A stretch of DNA of 64,000 bases from positions 62,001 to 126,000 of the forward strand of contig JACRJZ010000042.1 in NCBI GenBank assembly GCA_016219875.1. Reading direction: 5' to 3'. The position numbers and the translations under genes were made by a program. The notes under the pieces are model-generated. The model ran no database searches and was not told where the DNA came from. It was given only the letters and a program-made list of their open reading frames with translations. Source of the stretch: Verrucomicrobiota bacterium (GTDB lineage: Bacteria; Verrucomicrobiota; Verrucomicrobiia; Limisphaerales; JACRJZ01). Shown one piece after another: positions 27,201 to 35,338 of this stretch (within the stretch, counting starts at the first letter, position 1; each line of letters begins with the position of its first letter).

Positions 27201-27495
27201 TGGCGCGGTCGATTTCGACGGCAACGTCCAAGGCAAGATGGAGGCGGAACTTTTCCGCAACACGCCGGGTCTGGGCTGGCTGGTGAGCAAGATCCTGTGG
27301 CCGGTCACGAAGATTTTTGAGTACAAGATCACCGGCACGCTGGGCCATCCCAAAGCCCAGCCGCTCTACATCCCGAAAATTTTCATGGCCCCGCTGCATC
27401 CGCTGCGCACGCTCAAAGAGTTGTTCGGCGAAGACAAGAAGCCGGAGCCGACCAACGCGCCCAGCGCAGGACCGCCCGCGCCCAAGCCGCAATAA
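24223..27495 (+). CDS. AsmA-like / YhdP-type envelope protein
   Basis: 1090 residues. A single membrane helix near 20-38 (VRITGWLLVLALLCALLWL) anchors a very long beta-rich periplasmic part built of alternating strands, many with the pattern LxLxLxA. The region after residue 850 (HWLDETLSITSFGGAIHEGTAAGAGFFDF, LAGSLGGRLVVTNATTADLRSWFGHGDVSLRDGLIWD) and the ending FDGAVDFDGNVQGKMEAELF ... FEYKITGTLGHPKAQPLYIP are characteristic of AsmA_2/DUF3971 proteins. That superfamily forms bridge-like lipid-transfer tunnels between inner and outer membrane. The stop of DUF4340 is 6 bases upstream, so the two are co-transcribed and may both shape the envelope. Confidence 0.87.
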   Translation: MPPPVQSRFWRRARLTFRWVRITGWLLVLALLCALLWLNRVGLPDFLKERLLAELRAHGMEVEFSRMRLRWYRGIVAENVRFEQADAASRLQVTAQELIFRLDTAALWRRQVQLRGVALLDGRASVPLTASNAPTREIVVERLQVQVDFQPHDRWQLSAFDGRVLGVNFHLSGTVANAPALFRRQPRDRAAARQRAEFWNRVFARLEQIQFAPPAEMKGTFATDGNAPETFSLRAELATEDFKSPWANGRNLALSLALQPPSNTLRQIEVDLAARSTHTPWGQAATLRLVARADTPLTHLRPQNLRLGLDAEGVNTPWGRAQELHLTSDALSPLAPSWAERSSLDLTARAVRSPWAAADELALRGSLRAAATNTALAHGTYELRGRRVRTRWLDATNAFLTASVVQAASNLWPASATAKLELLHAVAKSTNAPLGIVGMAKSVKFDGQLSLPPRAALIDTNLSWLARLEQVPVSAHAELAEAQAGRLDLQRLACDTRWRGPTLDVDSLTATLSGGQLSATARWHAATRELTSTLATSLDPWRLAPLFTTNAAPWSDQAHWDAPPQLDAAFRVVLPSWTNSAVNWRGEVLPTLALAARARLGAGTVKSVPISSARAEVTVTNLLWQARGVELVRPEGRATITLDFDSGSREFTTRLRSTIDLECLRPALDTEGARKAFGYFAFGQPPRIKAEASGRWGDWDRLGGRARVELTNATFRGQAIKSCNSDAAYTNRMLDVFNTRIEREEGAVSVDQVRVDFRRNTVNLTNVQSAIDPAAVAHAIGPHIVKTLSPYRFARPPTVHFEGTVGIYSKSGLDDARFEVSGGPFQWQNFKFDQVSARLHWLDETLSITSFGGAIHEGTAAGAGFFDFADSHAGTRFQFDLTATNVSAGPLLADLFPASTNHLAGSLGGRLVVTNATTADLRSWFGHGDVSLRDGLIWDEPVFALFSPALNKVVPGIGNSRARRASATFVLTNSVLFSRDLEVHATGMRMQFDGAVDFDGNVQGKMEAELFRNTPGLGWLVSKILWPVTKIFEYKITGTLGHPKAQPLYIPKIFMAPLHPLRTLKELFGEDKKPEPTNAPSAGPPAPKPQ

Positions 27496-27827
27496 GGGCT
27501 GAGTCAATTTCCGGCCCGCGACACTTCGCAGTTCGGGCTTTCGAGCCTGCCGCGAGGCGACTGCAAAACCCCGTAGCAGCCGACGTGAGGAGGCTCCGAT
27601 CAGAAGTCAGAGGTCAGAGGTCGGAATCCGCAATCTGCAATCCGCAATCTGCAATCCAGTCAGAGCCTCCTCACGTCGGCTGCAACAGTTTTGCACGAAC
27701 CTCACGGCAGACCGGAAGGTCTGCGCTACGAGTGCTCCCGAACTGAGCTGGATGCGTTACTGGCCGCATCGGCGTGCCGCGCGCTTCGTGATTGCCTCGG
27801 CGCCAAGTCCGGCTTTAGCTTCCGGCC
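27496..27827. other. Repeat-filled gap after AsmA-like gene
   Basis: Non-coding. It contains a family A palindrome (27573-27687) and a half family B element (about 27702-27750: CAGACCGGAAGGTCTGCG then GAGCTGGATGC). The last 75 bases before the ATG at 27828 are GC-rich with no recognisable promoter. Confidence 0.7.
27573..27687. repeat. Palindromic repeat, family A, copy 2
   Basis: Arms at 27573-27596 and 27664-27687 (GTAGCAGCCGACGTGAGGAG.. and complement, one mismatch). The spacer carries CAGAGGTCAGAGGTC and a tandem of CCGCAATCTGCAAT units (family F). Outer flanks TGCAAAAC and GTTTTGCA extend the stem. Confidence 0.9.
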
Positions 27828-28277
27828 ATGCGCTGGATGAAGTTGTTCGCTTTGCTGTGCTTCGCCGCCGCGGTCACCGCCCGCGCGGAGTCCGCCCGGA
27901 TCATCAAGGTGCTGCCGTCCTTCCTCGACGAGAAAGGCCGTCACGCGCTGCACCCCAGCCTCTACGAACGCGATGCCTATCAATCCAAGCTCCGCCGCAA
28001 TCCGCAACTCCGGTCCGCCCTGCGCTTCGACGTGCAATGGAAAGTTTCGGGCGCCGAGCAGGTGAAAATCCGCGTCGAAGCCCGCGGCAACAAGGAAGGG
28101 CAGCCCCAGCAAGCCGTGATCGAAACCACCGCCAAGAAGCCGGCGCTGTTCAGCCGCTGGACCCAACTCAAGCTCGACGGCGCGGCCTACAAGCAGTTCG
28201 GCGAACTGGCCGCCTGGCGCGTGACCGTGTGGAGCGGCGACCAGCAACTGGCCGAACAGAAATCGTTTCTTTGGTAG
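27828..28277 (+). CDS. Small exported protein of unknown function
   Basis: 149 residues. Residues 1-20 are a signal peptide (MRWMKLFALLCFAAAVTARA; an ATG at residue 4 is an equally good start). The mature protein of about 130 residues is predicted to be a beta-sandwich: ARIIKVLPSFLDEKGRHALHPSLYERDAYQ, LRFDVQWKVSGAEQVKIRVEARGN, WRVTVWSGDQQLAEQKSFLW. There are no cysteines in the mature part and no catalytic motif. It is 11 bases upstream of the phosphodiester glycosidase gene, in one operon. The family is not recognised by name; the lay-out fits an accessory protein of the outer envelope. Confidence 0.8.
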   Translation: MRWMKLFALLCFAAAVTARAESARIIKVLPSFLDEKGRHALHPSLYERDAYQSKLRRNPQLRSALRFDVQWKVSGAEQVKIRVEARGNKEGQPQQAVIETTAKKPALFSRWTQLKLDGAAYKQFGELAAWRVTVWSGDQQLAEQKSFLW

Positions 28278-28288
28278 GCCGCGCCTTC

Positions 28289-29062
28289 ATGCCTGGCTGG
28301 CTGGTTCTCGCCGGCCTCCTGTCCGTTCAGACGGCGCTCTCGTGGGCTGGCCAAGCGGAGCGCGTCCGCTTCGCGGGCCTGGACTTCGTGGCCTACTGGG
28401 TGGACCTGGAGTCGGATGAACTGTCGCTCTGCTGGCGGGACGCCGCGGGCAAACAACTCGGAACCTTCACCCGGCTCAGCGAGCACCTGGCCGCTCGCTC
28501 GAAGGAACTCAAGTTCGCCATCAACGCCGGCATCTACTCTCGCGAGGGCGCGCCGGTGGGCCTGCACGTCGAAGACGGCAGAACGCTTCGACCGTTGAAT
28601 CTGGGCGACGGCGAAAGCGGGCAATGGAATTTCTACCTCAAGCCAAACGGTGTGTTCTATGTGGCTGAAGGCAAGCCTGGGATCGCCGAGTCGGCCCAGT
28701 TCGCCAAACTGGAGTTGCGCCCCTCGCTGGCTTGCCAATCCGGGCCGCTCCTGGTTTCCGATGGGAAGATTCATCCAGCCTTTCAACCCGACTCGAAGAA
28801 CCTTCACTGGCGGAGCGGCGTCGGCGTGACGCGGGACGGCCGGCTGGTCTTCGCGATTTCAAAACAGGCGCTGCGGTTCTATGACTTCGCGCGGCTGTTC
28901 AAAGAGCCATTGCGGTGCGACCACGCGCTCTACTTGGACGGCGACATCTGTGCCATCTACCTGCCGGAGTTTGGGCACCGCGCAGACGACACGTCCACGC
29001 GCTTCGCCGGGATGTTCGCGGTCACCGCCAAGCCGAAAGCCGGCCCGCCGTCTCCCAAGTGA
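28289..29062 (+). CDS. Exported phosphodiester glycosidase (NAGPA domain) protein
   Basis: 257 residues from the ATG at 28289; the longer frame upstream only shadows the preceding gene. A signal peptide lies at 1-20 (MPGWLVLAGLLSVQTALSWA). The NAGPA fold is shown by FAINAGIYSREGAPVGLHVEDG, GVFYVAEGK, ACQSGPLLVSDGKIHPAF, WRSGVGVTRDGRLVFAISK and CDHALYLDGDICAIYLPE. In animals this domain removes N-acetylglucosamine from phosphodiester-linked sugars; bacterial members act on exopolysaccharide or teichoic-type phosphodiesters outside the cytoplasm. It follows the small exported protein by 11 bases. A palindrome at 29121-29205 lies downstream and may terminate the unit. Confidence 0.88.
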   Translation: MPGWLVLAGLLSVQTALSWAGQAERVRFAGLDFVAYWVDLESDELSLCWRDAAGKQLGTFTRLSEHLAARSKELKFAINAGIYSREGAPVGLHVEDGRTLRPLNLGDGESGQWNFYLKPNGVFYVAEGKPGIAESAQFAKLELRPSLACQSGPLLVSDGKIHPAFQPDSKNLHWRSGVGVTRDGRLVFAISKQALRFYDFARLFKEPLRCDHALYLDGDICAIYLPEFGHRADDTSTRFAGMFAVTAKPKAGPPSPK

Positions 29063-29120
29063 GCGAGGCGGCCGTGGCCGCGATGGAAGTCGGCATCAAG
29101 CGGAGTGGCTTCCTGTGAAC

Positions 29121-29205
29121 TTCCTCGCAGATTCAGGGCGGATCGCAGATGAGAGGAAAGTTTTTCGGAAAATGAATCTGTGTTCCGTCCTGAATCTGCG
29201 AGGAA
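29121..29205. repeat. Inverted repeat after the phosphodiester glycosidase gene
   Basis: 22-base arms at 29121-29142 (TTCCTCGCAGATTCAGGGCG..) and 29184-29205 with one mismatch, 41-base spacer. It begins 58 bases after the stop and could serve as terminator. No other copy of this family was seen in the window. Confidence 0.75.
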
Positions 29206-29296
29206 ACTCATGGCTCTAAGGCCGGCTTCAAGAATCGCCGCGGCCGGCCTTCAACCGCTCTGAATATGCCGCGGACATCCGCAGTCGGTTCCTTCC

Positions 29297-31774
29297 ATGA
29301 ACTTTCAAGTGATCGTCCGCCGGCTTTCGTCGTCGAAGAAACCGTGGTCCTTCGAGCCAACTGTAAAACCCCGTAGCAGCCGACGTGAGGAGGCTCCATT
29401 CAGAGGGCAGAGGTCAGAACTCAGAAGGAAGTCAGAGCCTCCTCACGTCGGCTGCTACAGTTTGGCACGAGGTTCCTTGTTCAATCTGGTTGCCTTCGCA
29501 ATGGTGGGCGGCGGCCTGGCCGTGAGTCCATTGACCGCGGCTGAAGCAGTCAAGACAGGAGCGGCCCCGGCCAACCCGCCCATCGCCATCACCGCCAGCG
29601 CCGACTGGATTCCGCTGCGTCCCGAGTTGGAGATCGAGCCAGGCTCGGCCTTGGATTTCTCCGCGATGGGTTTCACGGACGCCCCGGCGGGCAAGCACGG
29701 GCGGGTGATCGCGCGGGCCGACGGGCAGTTCGCCTTCACCGACTCGCCGGACACGCCGCGCCGATTCTACGGGGTGAATCTCTGCTTCGGCGCGCAGTAT
29801 CTTTCCAAGGACGAAGCCGACCGACTGGCGGAGCGGCTGGTGCGGCTCGGCTACAACGCGCTGCGCATCCACCACTACGAACGCGACCTCACGCAAGGCC
29901 AGAAACCGACTACCACGCTGAACCCACAGAAGCTCGACCAGTTCGACTACCTCATGGCCGCCCTGATTCGCCGTGGCATTTACCTCACCACCGACCTTTA
30001 CGTCTCACGCCCCGTGCCGTATCGCGAAGTGGGCATCGAGCGCGACGGGCAAATCGCGATGGACACCTTCAAGATTCTGGTGCCGGTCCACGCGGGCGCA
30101 TTCGAGAACTGGAAGACCTTCACTCGCGCCCTGCTCGGCCACGTCAACCCTTACACACAGCGCCGTTACGCGGACGAACCCGCGCTGGCCTGGCTCGCCA
30201 TGATCAACGAGGGCAACTTCGGCAACTTCTTCAAAGACATCCGAACCATCCCGGAATGGACGCAAGCCTGGAACCGCTGGCTGGCAAAACGCTACGCCAG
30301 CCGCCAGGCGCTGGCGACGGCCTGGGGCAAGGATTTGAAAGAAGACGAAGACCCCGCCCGCCAATCAGTCGCGTTGCCGGAGCGGCTTCAGGCCGACGGC
30401 TTGCGCGCGCGCGACGGCATCGCTTTCCTGGCCGACACGGAGCGCGACATGGTGCAACGGATGAAGGCGTTTCTTCGTGACGAACTCGGCTGCCGCGCGC
30501 TGGTCAGCAACGCCAGTTCCTGGACGCGCTTTACCACGGACCAGGCGGCGCGCGCCGTCTATGACTACGTGGACGATCATTTCTACGTCGATCACCCGCA
30601 GTTCCTCGAAGGCTCGTGGCGCTTGCCGAGCCGTTGCCCGAACACCAGTCCGCTGGCGGAAGGCGCGTCGGGCGGGCGCACCATCACCTTCACGCGCCTG
30701 TTTGACAAACCGTTCACCCTCACCGAGTACAACTACTCCGGGCCGGGCCGCTTCCGCGGCGTCGGCGGCATCCTGACCGGAGCGATGGGCGCGCTGCAGG
30801 GCTGGGGCGGCATCTGGCGCTTCGCTTACAGCCACAGCCGCGACGGGATGTTCACGCCCTCCAAGATGGGTTACTTCGACATGGCCTCCGATCCGCTCAG
30901 CCAAGCCGCCGAGCGGGCCTCGCTCTGCCTCTTCCTCCGCGGCGACCTTCAAACGGCCCCGCACAGTGTCGCGCTGGCGATGAGTGCCGCCGATCTCGCC
31001 CAACCCGCGGCGAAGATTCCGACGCTCGCGCCGAAGTGGCATTGGCTCGCCTGGGTGACGCGCGTGGGCACACAGGTCGTGCCGTCGCCGGAGAAGCCGC
31101 TTCCGCACACCGTGGTGCTGCCGTTGGCTTGGCAAACACCCGCCTCCGCCTACCGCGGGAAACAGGTGTTGCCGCTCGACCCGTACACGGTGGACAACGA
31201 TCGCCTGGTGGCGGCGCTGACGGAGCGCAACTTGTTCAAGCCGGACGCCGCGCCGAATCCGACGCAGAAGTTCTTCCGCAGCGAAACGGGCGAAGTCACG
31301 ATTGACGGCCCGCGCGACCGCCTCGTGCTGGACACACTGCGCACCGCCGGCGGCTACGCGCCCGCAGGCCAGACCATCGAGACGGTCCGCGGCGGCGTGC
31401 GGGTCTCCGTCGCCGGCAACGACGCGACCGTGTGGGTGAGCGCGCTCGACCAAAGCCCGATTCGCCAAAGCCGCCGCCTGCTGGTCACGCATCTGACCGA
31501 TCTGCAAAACACCGGCATCGAATACGCCGAAACCGCCCGGCGGACGTTGCTGGGCTGGGGCCGGCTGCCGCATTTGGTGCGCGCGGGCAAGGCGGACATC
31601 GCCATCCGGCTTGACTCGCCGCAGCAGTATCGCGTCTGGGCGCTCGCGCCCAGCGGCAAGCGCCTCGCCGAAGTGCCGGCCAAGGCCGACGCCAACGCGC
31701 TGCGCTTCACGGCCGACGTGGGAGGGGACATAGCGGCTGGCGCGCGGATGATTTACGAAGTGGCCGTGAAGTGA
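29297..31774 (+). CDS. Exported glycoside hydrolase, clan A TIM barrel (GH5-like)
   Basis: The frame is open from an ATG at 29297 (825 residues), but residues about 26-54 are encoded by a family A palindrome (29373-29458). The likely protein starts just after it: a TTG at 29462 gives ARGSLFNLVAFAMVGGGLAV...TAAEA, a good signal peptide; TTG 29477 and ATG 29501 are alternatives. The barrel shows FYGVNLCFGAQYLSKDEADRL, YNALRIHHYE, LAMINEGNFGNFF (the NE acid/base pair) and FTLTEYNYSGPGRFRG (likely nucleophile glutamate in TEYN), followed by a C-terminal beta domain. It should cleave a beta-linked polysaccharide outside the cytoplasm. Its stop overlaps the next start (GTGA). Confidence 0.85.
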   Translation: MNFQVIVRRLSSSKKPWSFEPTVKPRSSRREEAPFRGQRSELRRKSEPPHVGCYSLARGSLFNLVAFAMVGGGLAVSPLTAAEAVKTGAAPANPPIAITASADWIPLRPELEIEPGSALDFSAMGFTDAPAGKHGRVIARADGQFAFTDSPDTPRRFYGVNLCFGAQYLSKDEADRLAERLVRLGYNALRIHHYERDLTQGQKPTTTLNPQKLDQFDYLMAALIRRGIYLTTDLYVSRPVPYREVGIERDGQIAMDTFKILVPVHAGAFENWKTFTRALLGHVNPYTQRRYADEPALAWLAMINEGNFGNFFKDIRTIPEWTQAWNRWLAKRYASRQALATAWGKDLKEDEDPARQSVALPERLQADGLRARDGIAFLADTERDMVQRMKAFLRDELGCRALVSNASSWTRFTTDQAARAVYDYVDDHFYVDHPQFLEGSWRLPSRCPNTSPLAEGASGGRTITFTRLFDKPFTLTEYNYSGPGRFRGVGGILTGAMGALQGWGGIWRFAYSHSRDGMFTPSKMGYFDMASDPLSQAAERASLCLFLRGDLQTAPHSVALAMSAADLAQPAAKIPTLAPKWHWLAWVTRVGTQVVPSPEKPLPHTVVLPLAWQTPASAYRGKQVLPLDPYTVDNDRLVAALTERNLFKPDAAPNPTQKFFRSETGEVTIDGPRDRLVLDTLRTAGGYAPAGQTIETVRGGVRVSVAGNDATVWVSALDQSPIRQSRRLLVTHLTDLQNTGIEYAETARRTLLGWGRLPHLVRAGKADIAIRLDSPQQYRVWALAPSGKRLAEVPAKADANALRFTADVGGDIAAGARMIYEVAVK
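29373..29458. repeat. Palindromic repeat, family A, copy 3
   Basis: Perfect 24-base arms at 29373-29396 and 29435-29458, 38-base spacer containing CAGAGGGCAGAGGTCAGAAC. It lies inside the longest reading frame of the glycoside hydrolase, directly before the likely signal peptide; a TTG codon follows the right arm by 3 bases. Confidence 0.9.
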
Positions 31775-32994
31775 ACGTGAGCACGCACGAACTTCTTGAG
31801 CAACCGGCCGTCCCGCCTCAGCTCTGGCCGCTTGACGCTGCCGTCGTCTTTTTGAACCACGGCTCGTTCGGCAGTTGTCCGCGACACGTCCTGGAGCACC
31901 AAGAGGAACTCCGCCGCCGCCTGGAGCGCCGGCCGGTAGAGTTCTTTGTGCGCGACCTGGAAGGATTGCTCGACGGCGCCCGCGCGGAATTGGCCCGCTT
32001 CCTGGGCGCGGAAGCCGACGATTTAATTTTCGTTCCTAACGCCACGGCTGGGGTGAACACCGTCTTGCGCTCCCTGCGCTTCGAGCGTGGGGACGAGTTG
32101 CTTGTCACCGACCACGAGTACAACGCCTGCCGCAACGCCCTGAACTTCGTGGCAGAGTGCGCTGGCGCCGCCGTGGTGGAAGCGCCGGTCCCGTTCCCAC
32201 TGAAGTCGGCGGAGGACATCGTCGGGGCTGTGCTTGCCCGCGTGACGCCGCGCACTCGGTTGGTTCTCCTCGACCACGTCACCAGCCAGACGGGACTGGT
32301 TTTCCCCATCCGCCGGTTGGTGGCGGAGTTGGCCGGGCGCGGCATCGACACACTGGTCGATGGCGCGCACGCACCGGGGATGGTGCCATTGGACTTGCGG
32401 GAAGTCGGCGCGGCTTACTACACGGGCAATTGCCACAAGTGGCTGTGCGCACCCAAAGGCGCGGCCTTCCTCCACGTGCGCCGCGACCGCCAACGCCTGA
32501 TTCGTCCGCTGTCCATCAGCCACGGCGCGAACTCCACGCGCAGCGACCGCTCGCTGTTTCAGATCGAGTTTGGCTGGACGGGCACGTGGGACCCGACCGC
32601 GCTGTTGAGCGTGGGAGAATCGCTGCGCTATGTCGGCGCGCTGCTGCCGGGTGGCTGGCCGGGCGTCATGCAGCGCAACCGCGCGCTCGCGTTGGCCGGA
32701 AGACGTCTCCTCTGTGAGGCGCTGCATATCAGCCCGCCGTGCCCCGATGAGTGCATCGGCTCGCTGGCCTCGGTGCCGTTGCCGGATTCCGCCGACAACC
32801 AACCGCCCGCTTCCCCGCTCTATGCCGACCCGCTCCTGGACCAACTGCGGCTCGATCACCACATCGAAGTGCCGGTGATCCCGTGGCCGGCTCCGCCAAA
32901 ACGGCTGCTGCGCATCTCCGCCCAGCTTTACAACGCCCTGCCGCAGTACCGGCGGCTGGCGGAGGCGCTGGGGGATTTCGGGTTGAAGCGTTGA
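31771..32994 (+). CDS. Class V aminotransferase, isopenicillin N epimerase-like
   Basis: 407 residues, PLP-dependent. The start is a GTG whose last bases overlap the glycoside hydrolase stop (GTGA), and a second GTG follows two codons on. Family marks are FLNHGSFGSCPRHV (25-45 region), FVPNATAGVNTVLRSL (phosphate-binding), VDGAHAPGMVPLDL (the PLP-binding Asp) and YYTGNCHKWLCAPKGAAFLHV with the Schiff-base lysine in HKW. Proteins with this signature are annotated CefD-like; most are cysteine desulfurase-fold enzymes of unknown substrate, or ergothioneine-type C-S lyases. The coupling to an exported glycosidase has no obvious metabolic logic and may be incidental. Confidence 0.88.
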   Translation: MNVSTHELLEQPAVPPQLWPLDAAVVFLNHGSFGSCPRHVLEHQEELRRRLERRPVEFFVRDLEGLLDGARAELARFLGAEADDLIFVPNATAGVNTVLRSLRFERGDELLVTDHEYNACRNALNFVAECAGAAVVEAPVPFPLKSAEDIVGAVLARVTPRTRLVLLDHVTSQTGLVFPIRRLVAELAGRGIDTLVDGAHAPGMVPLDLREVGAAYYTGNCHKWLCAPKGAAFLHVRRDRQRLIRPLSISHGANSTRSDRSLFQIEFGWTGTWDPTALLSVGESLRYVGALLPGGWPGVMQRNRALALAGRRLLCEALHISPPCPDECIGSLASVPLPDSADNQPPASPLYADPLLDQLRLDHHIEVPVIPWPAPPKRLLRISAQLYNALPQYRRLAEALGDFGLKR

Positions 32995-32998
32995 ACCT

Positions 32999-33380
32999 AA
33001 ACGGAGCAGTTAACGCAAAGGAGAGGGAGCGGTCACTTTGGGTGGAGGGCGGGAGCCGCCACCATTTCGGTGAAGTCTCAGAACTCCTGAGCCGTCCGCA
33101 CGGTTTTCTGAGGGCCAGGAACGAGATGAAGCAGAGTCCGCCGGGTCAGGGGACCCGGCCTACAGGAAAGGCGTGCCATGTAGGCCCGGTGCCCTCACCG
33201 GGCGGCCCAGGCGCGTTCCACAGCTCAGGATAGCTGAGCCTGCTGGTTCTTAAAGCCTCTGCGCCTCTGCGCCTTTGGGTCTTTGCGTTCAGGGCAACAG
33301 CTCCGTTCGAGTTGAAGCGGTTTCTTTCTCACGCGCCGGCCAACGGCGACCTTCAACCTTCAACCTTCAACTTTCAACCT
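32999..33380. other. Repeat stack between convergent aminotransferase and PPTase genes
   Basis: About 380 bases without a gene. An outer imperfect inverted pair (AACGGAGCAGTTAACGCAAAG near 32999 and TTTGCGTT..AGCTCCGTT near 33280-33307) encloses a palindrome with arms 33144-33164 and 33179-33199 (GGTCAGGGGACCCGGCCTAC.. three mismatches). At 33348-33390 is a tandem of CCTTCAAC units (family C-like). The two convergent transcripts probably end in these hairpins. Confidence 0.65.
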
Positions 33381-34130
33381 TCAACCTTCCCCGCACCCCC
33401 TCCGCCGCTGCGCCACGCAAACGACCGCGTAGCTGGTTCCGCTTGGCACCACGCGATGTTCCCAGCGCCACTCGCGCAACTCCGCCGGCCGCGGGTCCGA
33501 AGGCGGACGGATCATGGCTTCCCAGAGACTCTCGTCGGGCACGGGTTCCTGAGCGGCTTCGGCGATGCCGTGGCCGAAGGCCTTGGCCACCGCTTCACGC
33601 AGCGAGCAAAAGCGGAGGAACACCGCCTGTCGTTCGGCTTCGGGGAAACGGTCCAGTTCCCGCAGGTGCTCCGGCCCGACCATGAATTCCGCCACCGCGG
33701 TCCAATCCCACTCCGGCATGGCGGGCGTGGCGTCCACGCCGAGCGCGGCGCCCTCCGTCGCCCCCAGCACAAAGACGTTCTGCGAACTGGAGTCGCTGTA
33801 ATGGCACCGGACGGCCGACACCAACTCTTCGGACGGCTCGCCCAGATCACCGCGCGCCAGCTTCAGGTCCTTGGGTGCCAGATTCAAGAAGCGTCCCAAG
33901 AGCACTCGCCGCAGCGACCGGCGGCGAACGTACAGCGCGTGCTGTCTGGGCGAGCACGGCCGGGCGGCGATCCCGCGTTCGTCCTCGCTCAACACCGCCT
34001 CGTCGCAAAACGAAACGATGCGCGGGTCGTCGAGGTCGCAGCACCAAAGGTGGATCGCGGCGCGGTTTTCCAGGGCTTCGTCCGGCGCTTGGTGCCAGAC
34101 CACCCAGTCAGTTTCGGCCTTCGGATTCAT
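33381..34130 (-). CDS. Divergent 4'-phosphopantetheinyl transferase (Sfp-type)
   Basis: 249 residues from the ATG at 34130; an ATG 21 codons earlier would add unlikely sequence. The Sfp-type pattern is visible in SEDERGIAARPCSPRQHALYVRRRSLRRVLLGRFLNLAP (the N-terminal arginine helix), GVDATP (131-136, metal-binding Asp) and CSLREAVAKAFGHG (175-188, with the conserved Glu and Lys). Such enzymes transfer phosphopantetheine from CoA to carrier proteins of fatty acid, polyketide or peptide synthesis. Two motifs are off-pattern: the second acidic residue after GVD is Thr, and the usual SHS loop reads RCHYSDSS. It may be divergent rather than inactive. No carrier-protein gene is near. Confidence 0.78.
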   Translation of the reverse strand: MNPKAETDWVVWHQAPDEALENRAAIHLWCCDLDDPRIVSFCDEAVLSEDERGIAARPCSPRQHALYVRRRSLRRVLLGRFLNLAPKDLKLARGDLGEPSEELVSAVRCHYSDSSSQNVFVLGATEGAALGVDATPAMPEWDWTAVAEFMVGPEHLRELDRFPEAERQAVFLRFCSLREAVAKAFGHGIAEAAQEPVPDESLWEAMIRPPSDPRPAELREWRWEHRVVPSGTSYAVVCVAQRRRGCGEG

Positions 34131-34211
34131 GATCGAATGTTGCGGCGGCAGTCTGGCCTCCACAGGAGGTCCAAGGCCAGCAGGAAAACCCACTGCTGAA
34201 GCGAAGCCAAG

Positions 34212-34409
34212 GTCGCACCAAGCTCGGTTCGGGAGAACTCGTGGCGCAGACTTTTCACTCTGCCGTAGCGCCGGTTTTCCAACCGGCGAGCGTTGGAAAA
34301 GGCCAGCCGGCTGGAAGTTTCACGGTCTTGCCGACTGCAAGTCGGCGCTACGGCAGGTTGAAAACCTGCGCTACCTGGGGCGCCGGGCGGGAGCTTGATG
34401 CAGCCCTGA
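34212..34409. repeat. Nested stem-loop repeat, family B, copy 3
   Basis: Same orientation as the copy at 17244-17439 and about 90 percent similar by eye, from CACCAAGCTCGGTTCGGGAG to GGCGGGAGCTTGATGCAGC. It lies between the esterase 3' end and the PPTase start, filling almost the whole intergenic space. Confidence 0.88.
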
Positions 34410-34441
34410 AGCGAAGCCTGGTTGTAGCTGGAACCGGGCGT

Positions 34442-35071
34442 TCAGTTCTCAAACCCTCGTTCCACAAACTCCCGGATCACGCCCAGTTCTTCCTGCTCAT
34501 CAATCGTGTGGACCTTGGCGAACTCCCGCCACTCCACCCGCACACCACCAGCCTTCAGCGCGGCGATCTGGTTCCGCACGCCCGCGCACGGGATCAGCGG
34601 ATCATGCGTGCCATGTGTGACCAGCAGCCGCTGCTCCTTCGCGACAGGCGACAGTTCCGCGAGCAGCGTCTCGGGATCGAGAATGTGCCCGCTGATTCCG
34701 ACCAATCCGGCGAAGCGATGCGGATAACGCAGCCCCGTCTCCAGGACCATCAGGCAGCCCTGGGAGAACCCGAGCAGGACGGTTTGCTCTGGTGGAAAGC
34801 CTTTGGCGCGCTGCCCGTCCAACAGCGAAGTCAGCAAGCCGATGCTGCGGCGCACGCCAGGTTCGGCTTCGCCCATGAAATCGTACCACGAGTATCCGCC
34901 GTAGTACTCGTCCGGCGCGTTCACCAGCAGGTAGTTCATCCACGGCCACGCCATCGTGGCGGGCAGCCAGCGATACCCGGCGCTGCTGTCGCCCAAGCCG
35001 TGCAACACAACCATGAGACGGCGGGAGTTCTTGTCGGGGGCGGCAACGAATTCAGAGTTCAACATGGCCAA
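34442..35071 (-). CDS. Phospholipase/carboxylesterase family alpha/beta hydrolase
   Basis: 209 residues. The catalytic triad can be read: Ser103 in GFSQG, Asp157 in THGTHDPLIP and His188 in FAKVHTID. The early HGLGDS (24-29) is the oxyanion loop. The length and order match the YpfH/carboxylesterase subgroup (cytoplasmic, no signal peptide), which hydrolyses short-chain esters or acyl-thioesters. An ATG two codons inside (MLNSEF) is an alternative start. The gene is alone, with a family B repeat downstream and a family A palindrome upstream (35133-35215), so promoter and terminator must lie in repeat DNA. Confidence 0.88.
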   Translation of the reverse strand: MAMLNSEFVAAPDKNSRRLMVVLHGLGDSSAGYRWLPATMAWPWMNYLLVNAPDEYYGGYSWYDFMGEAEPGVRRSIGLLTSLLDGQRAKGFPPEQTVLLGFSQGCLMVLETGLRYPHRFAGLVGISGHILDPETLLAELSPVAKEQRLLVTHGTHDPLIPCAGVRNQIAALKAGGVRVEWREFAKVHTIDEQEELGVIREFVERGFEN

Positions 35072-35132
35072 ACTGTCGCATTTCGAGGTTCAGGAGGCGA
35101 TTTCGAAACGTGAGAGGCCATTGCAGAACTCC

Positions 35133-35215
35133 GTAGCAGCCGACGTGAGGAGGCTCTGTCTTGATTTCTGATTTCAGATTTCGGATTCAAAGACTCTCCT
35201 CACGTCGGCTGCTAC
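35133..35215. repeat. Palindromic repeat, family A, copy 4
   Basis: Arms at 35133-35156 and 35192-35215, one mismatch; the spacer is a run of TTTCTGATTTCAGATTTCGG (family F relative). It lies upstream of the esterase gene. Confidence 0.9.
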
Positions 35216-35338
35216 AGTTTCGAGAGAGGCTCCTTGAAATCCGAGCGGCTCCTGCACAACGAAAGCGCCCTGCCAGAGGTTCCGGCAGGGCGCTCGGGGA
35301 GACGAAGGCAGCGGCCATCACCGCTCCTTCAACCGACG

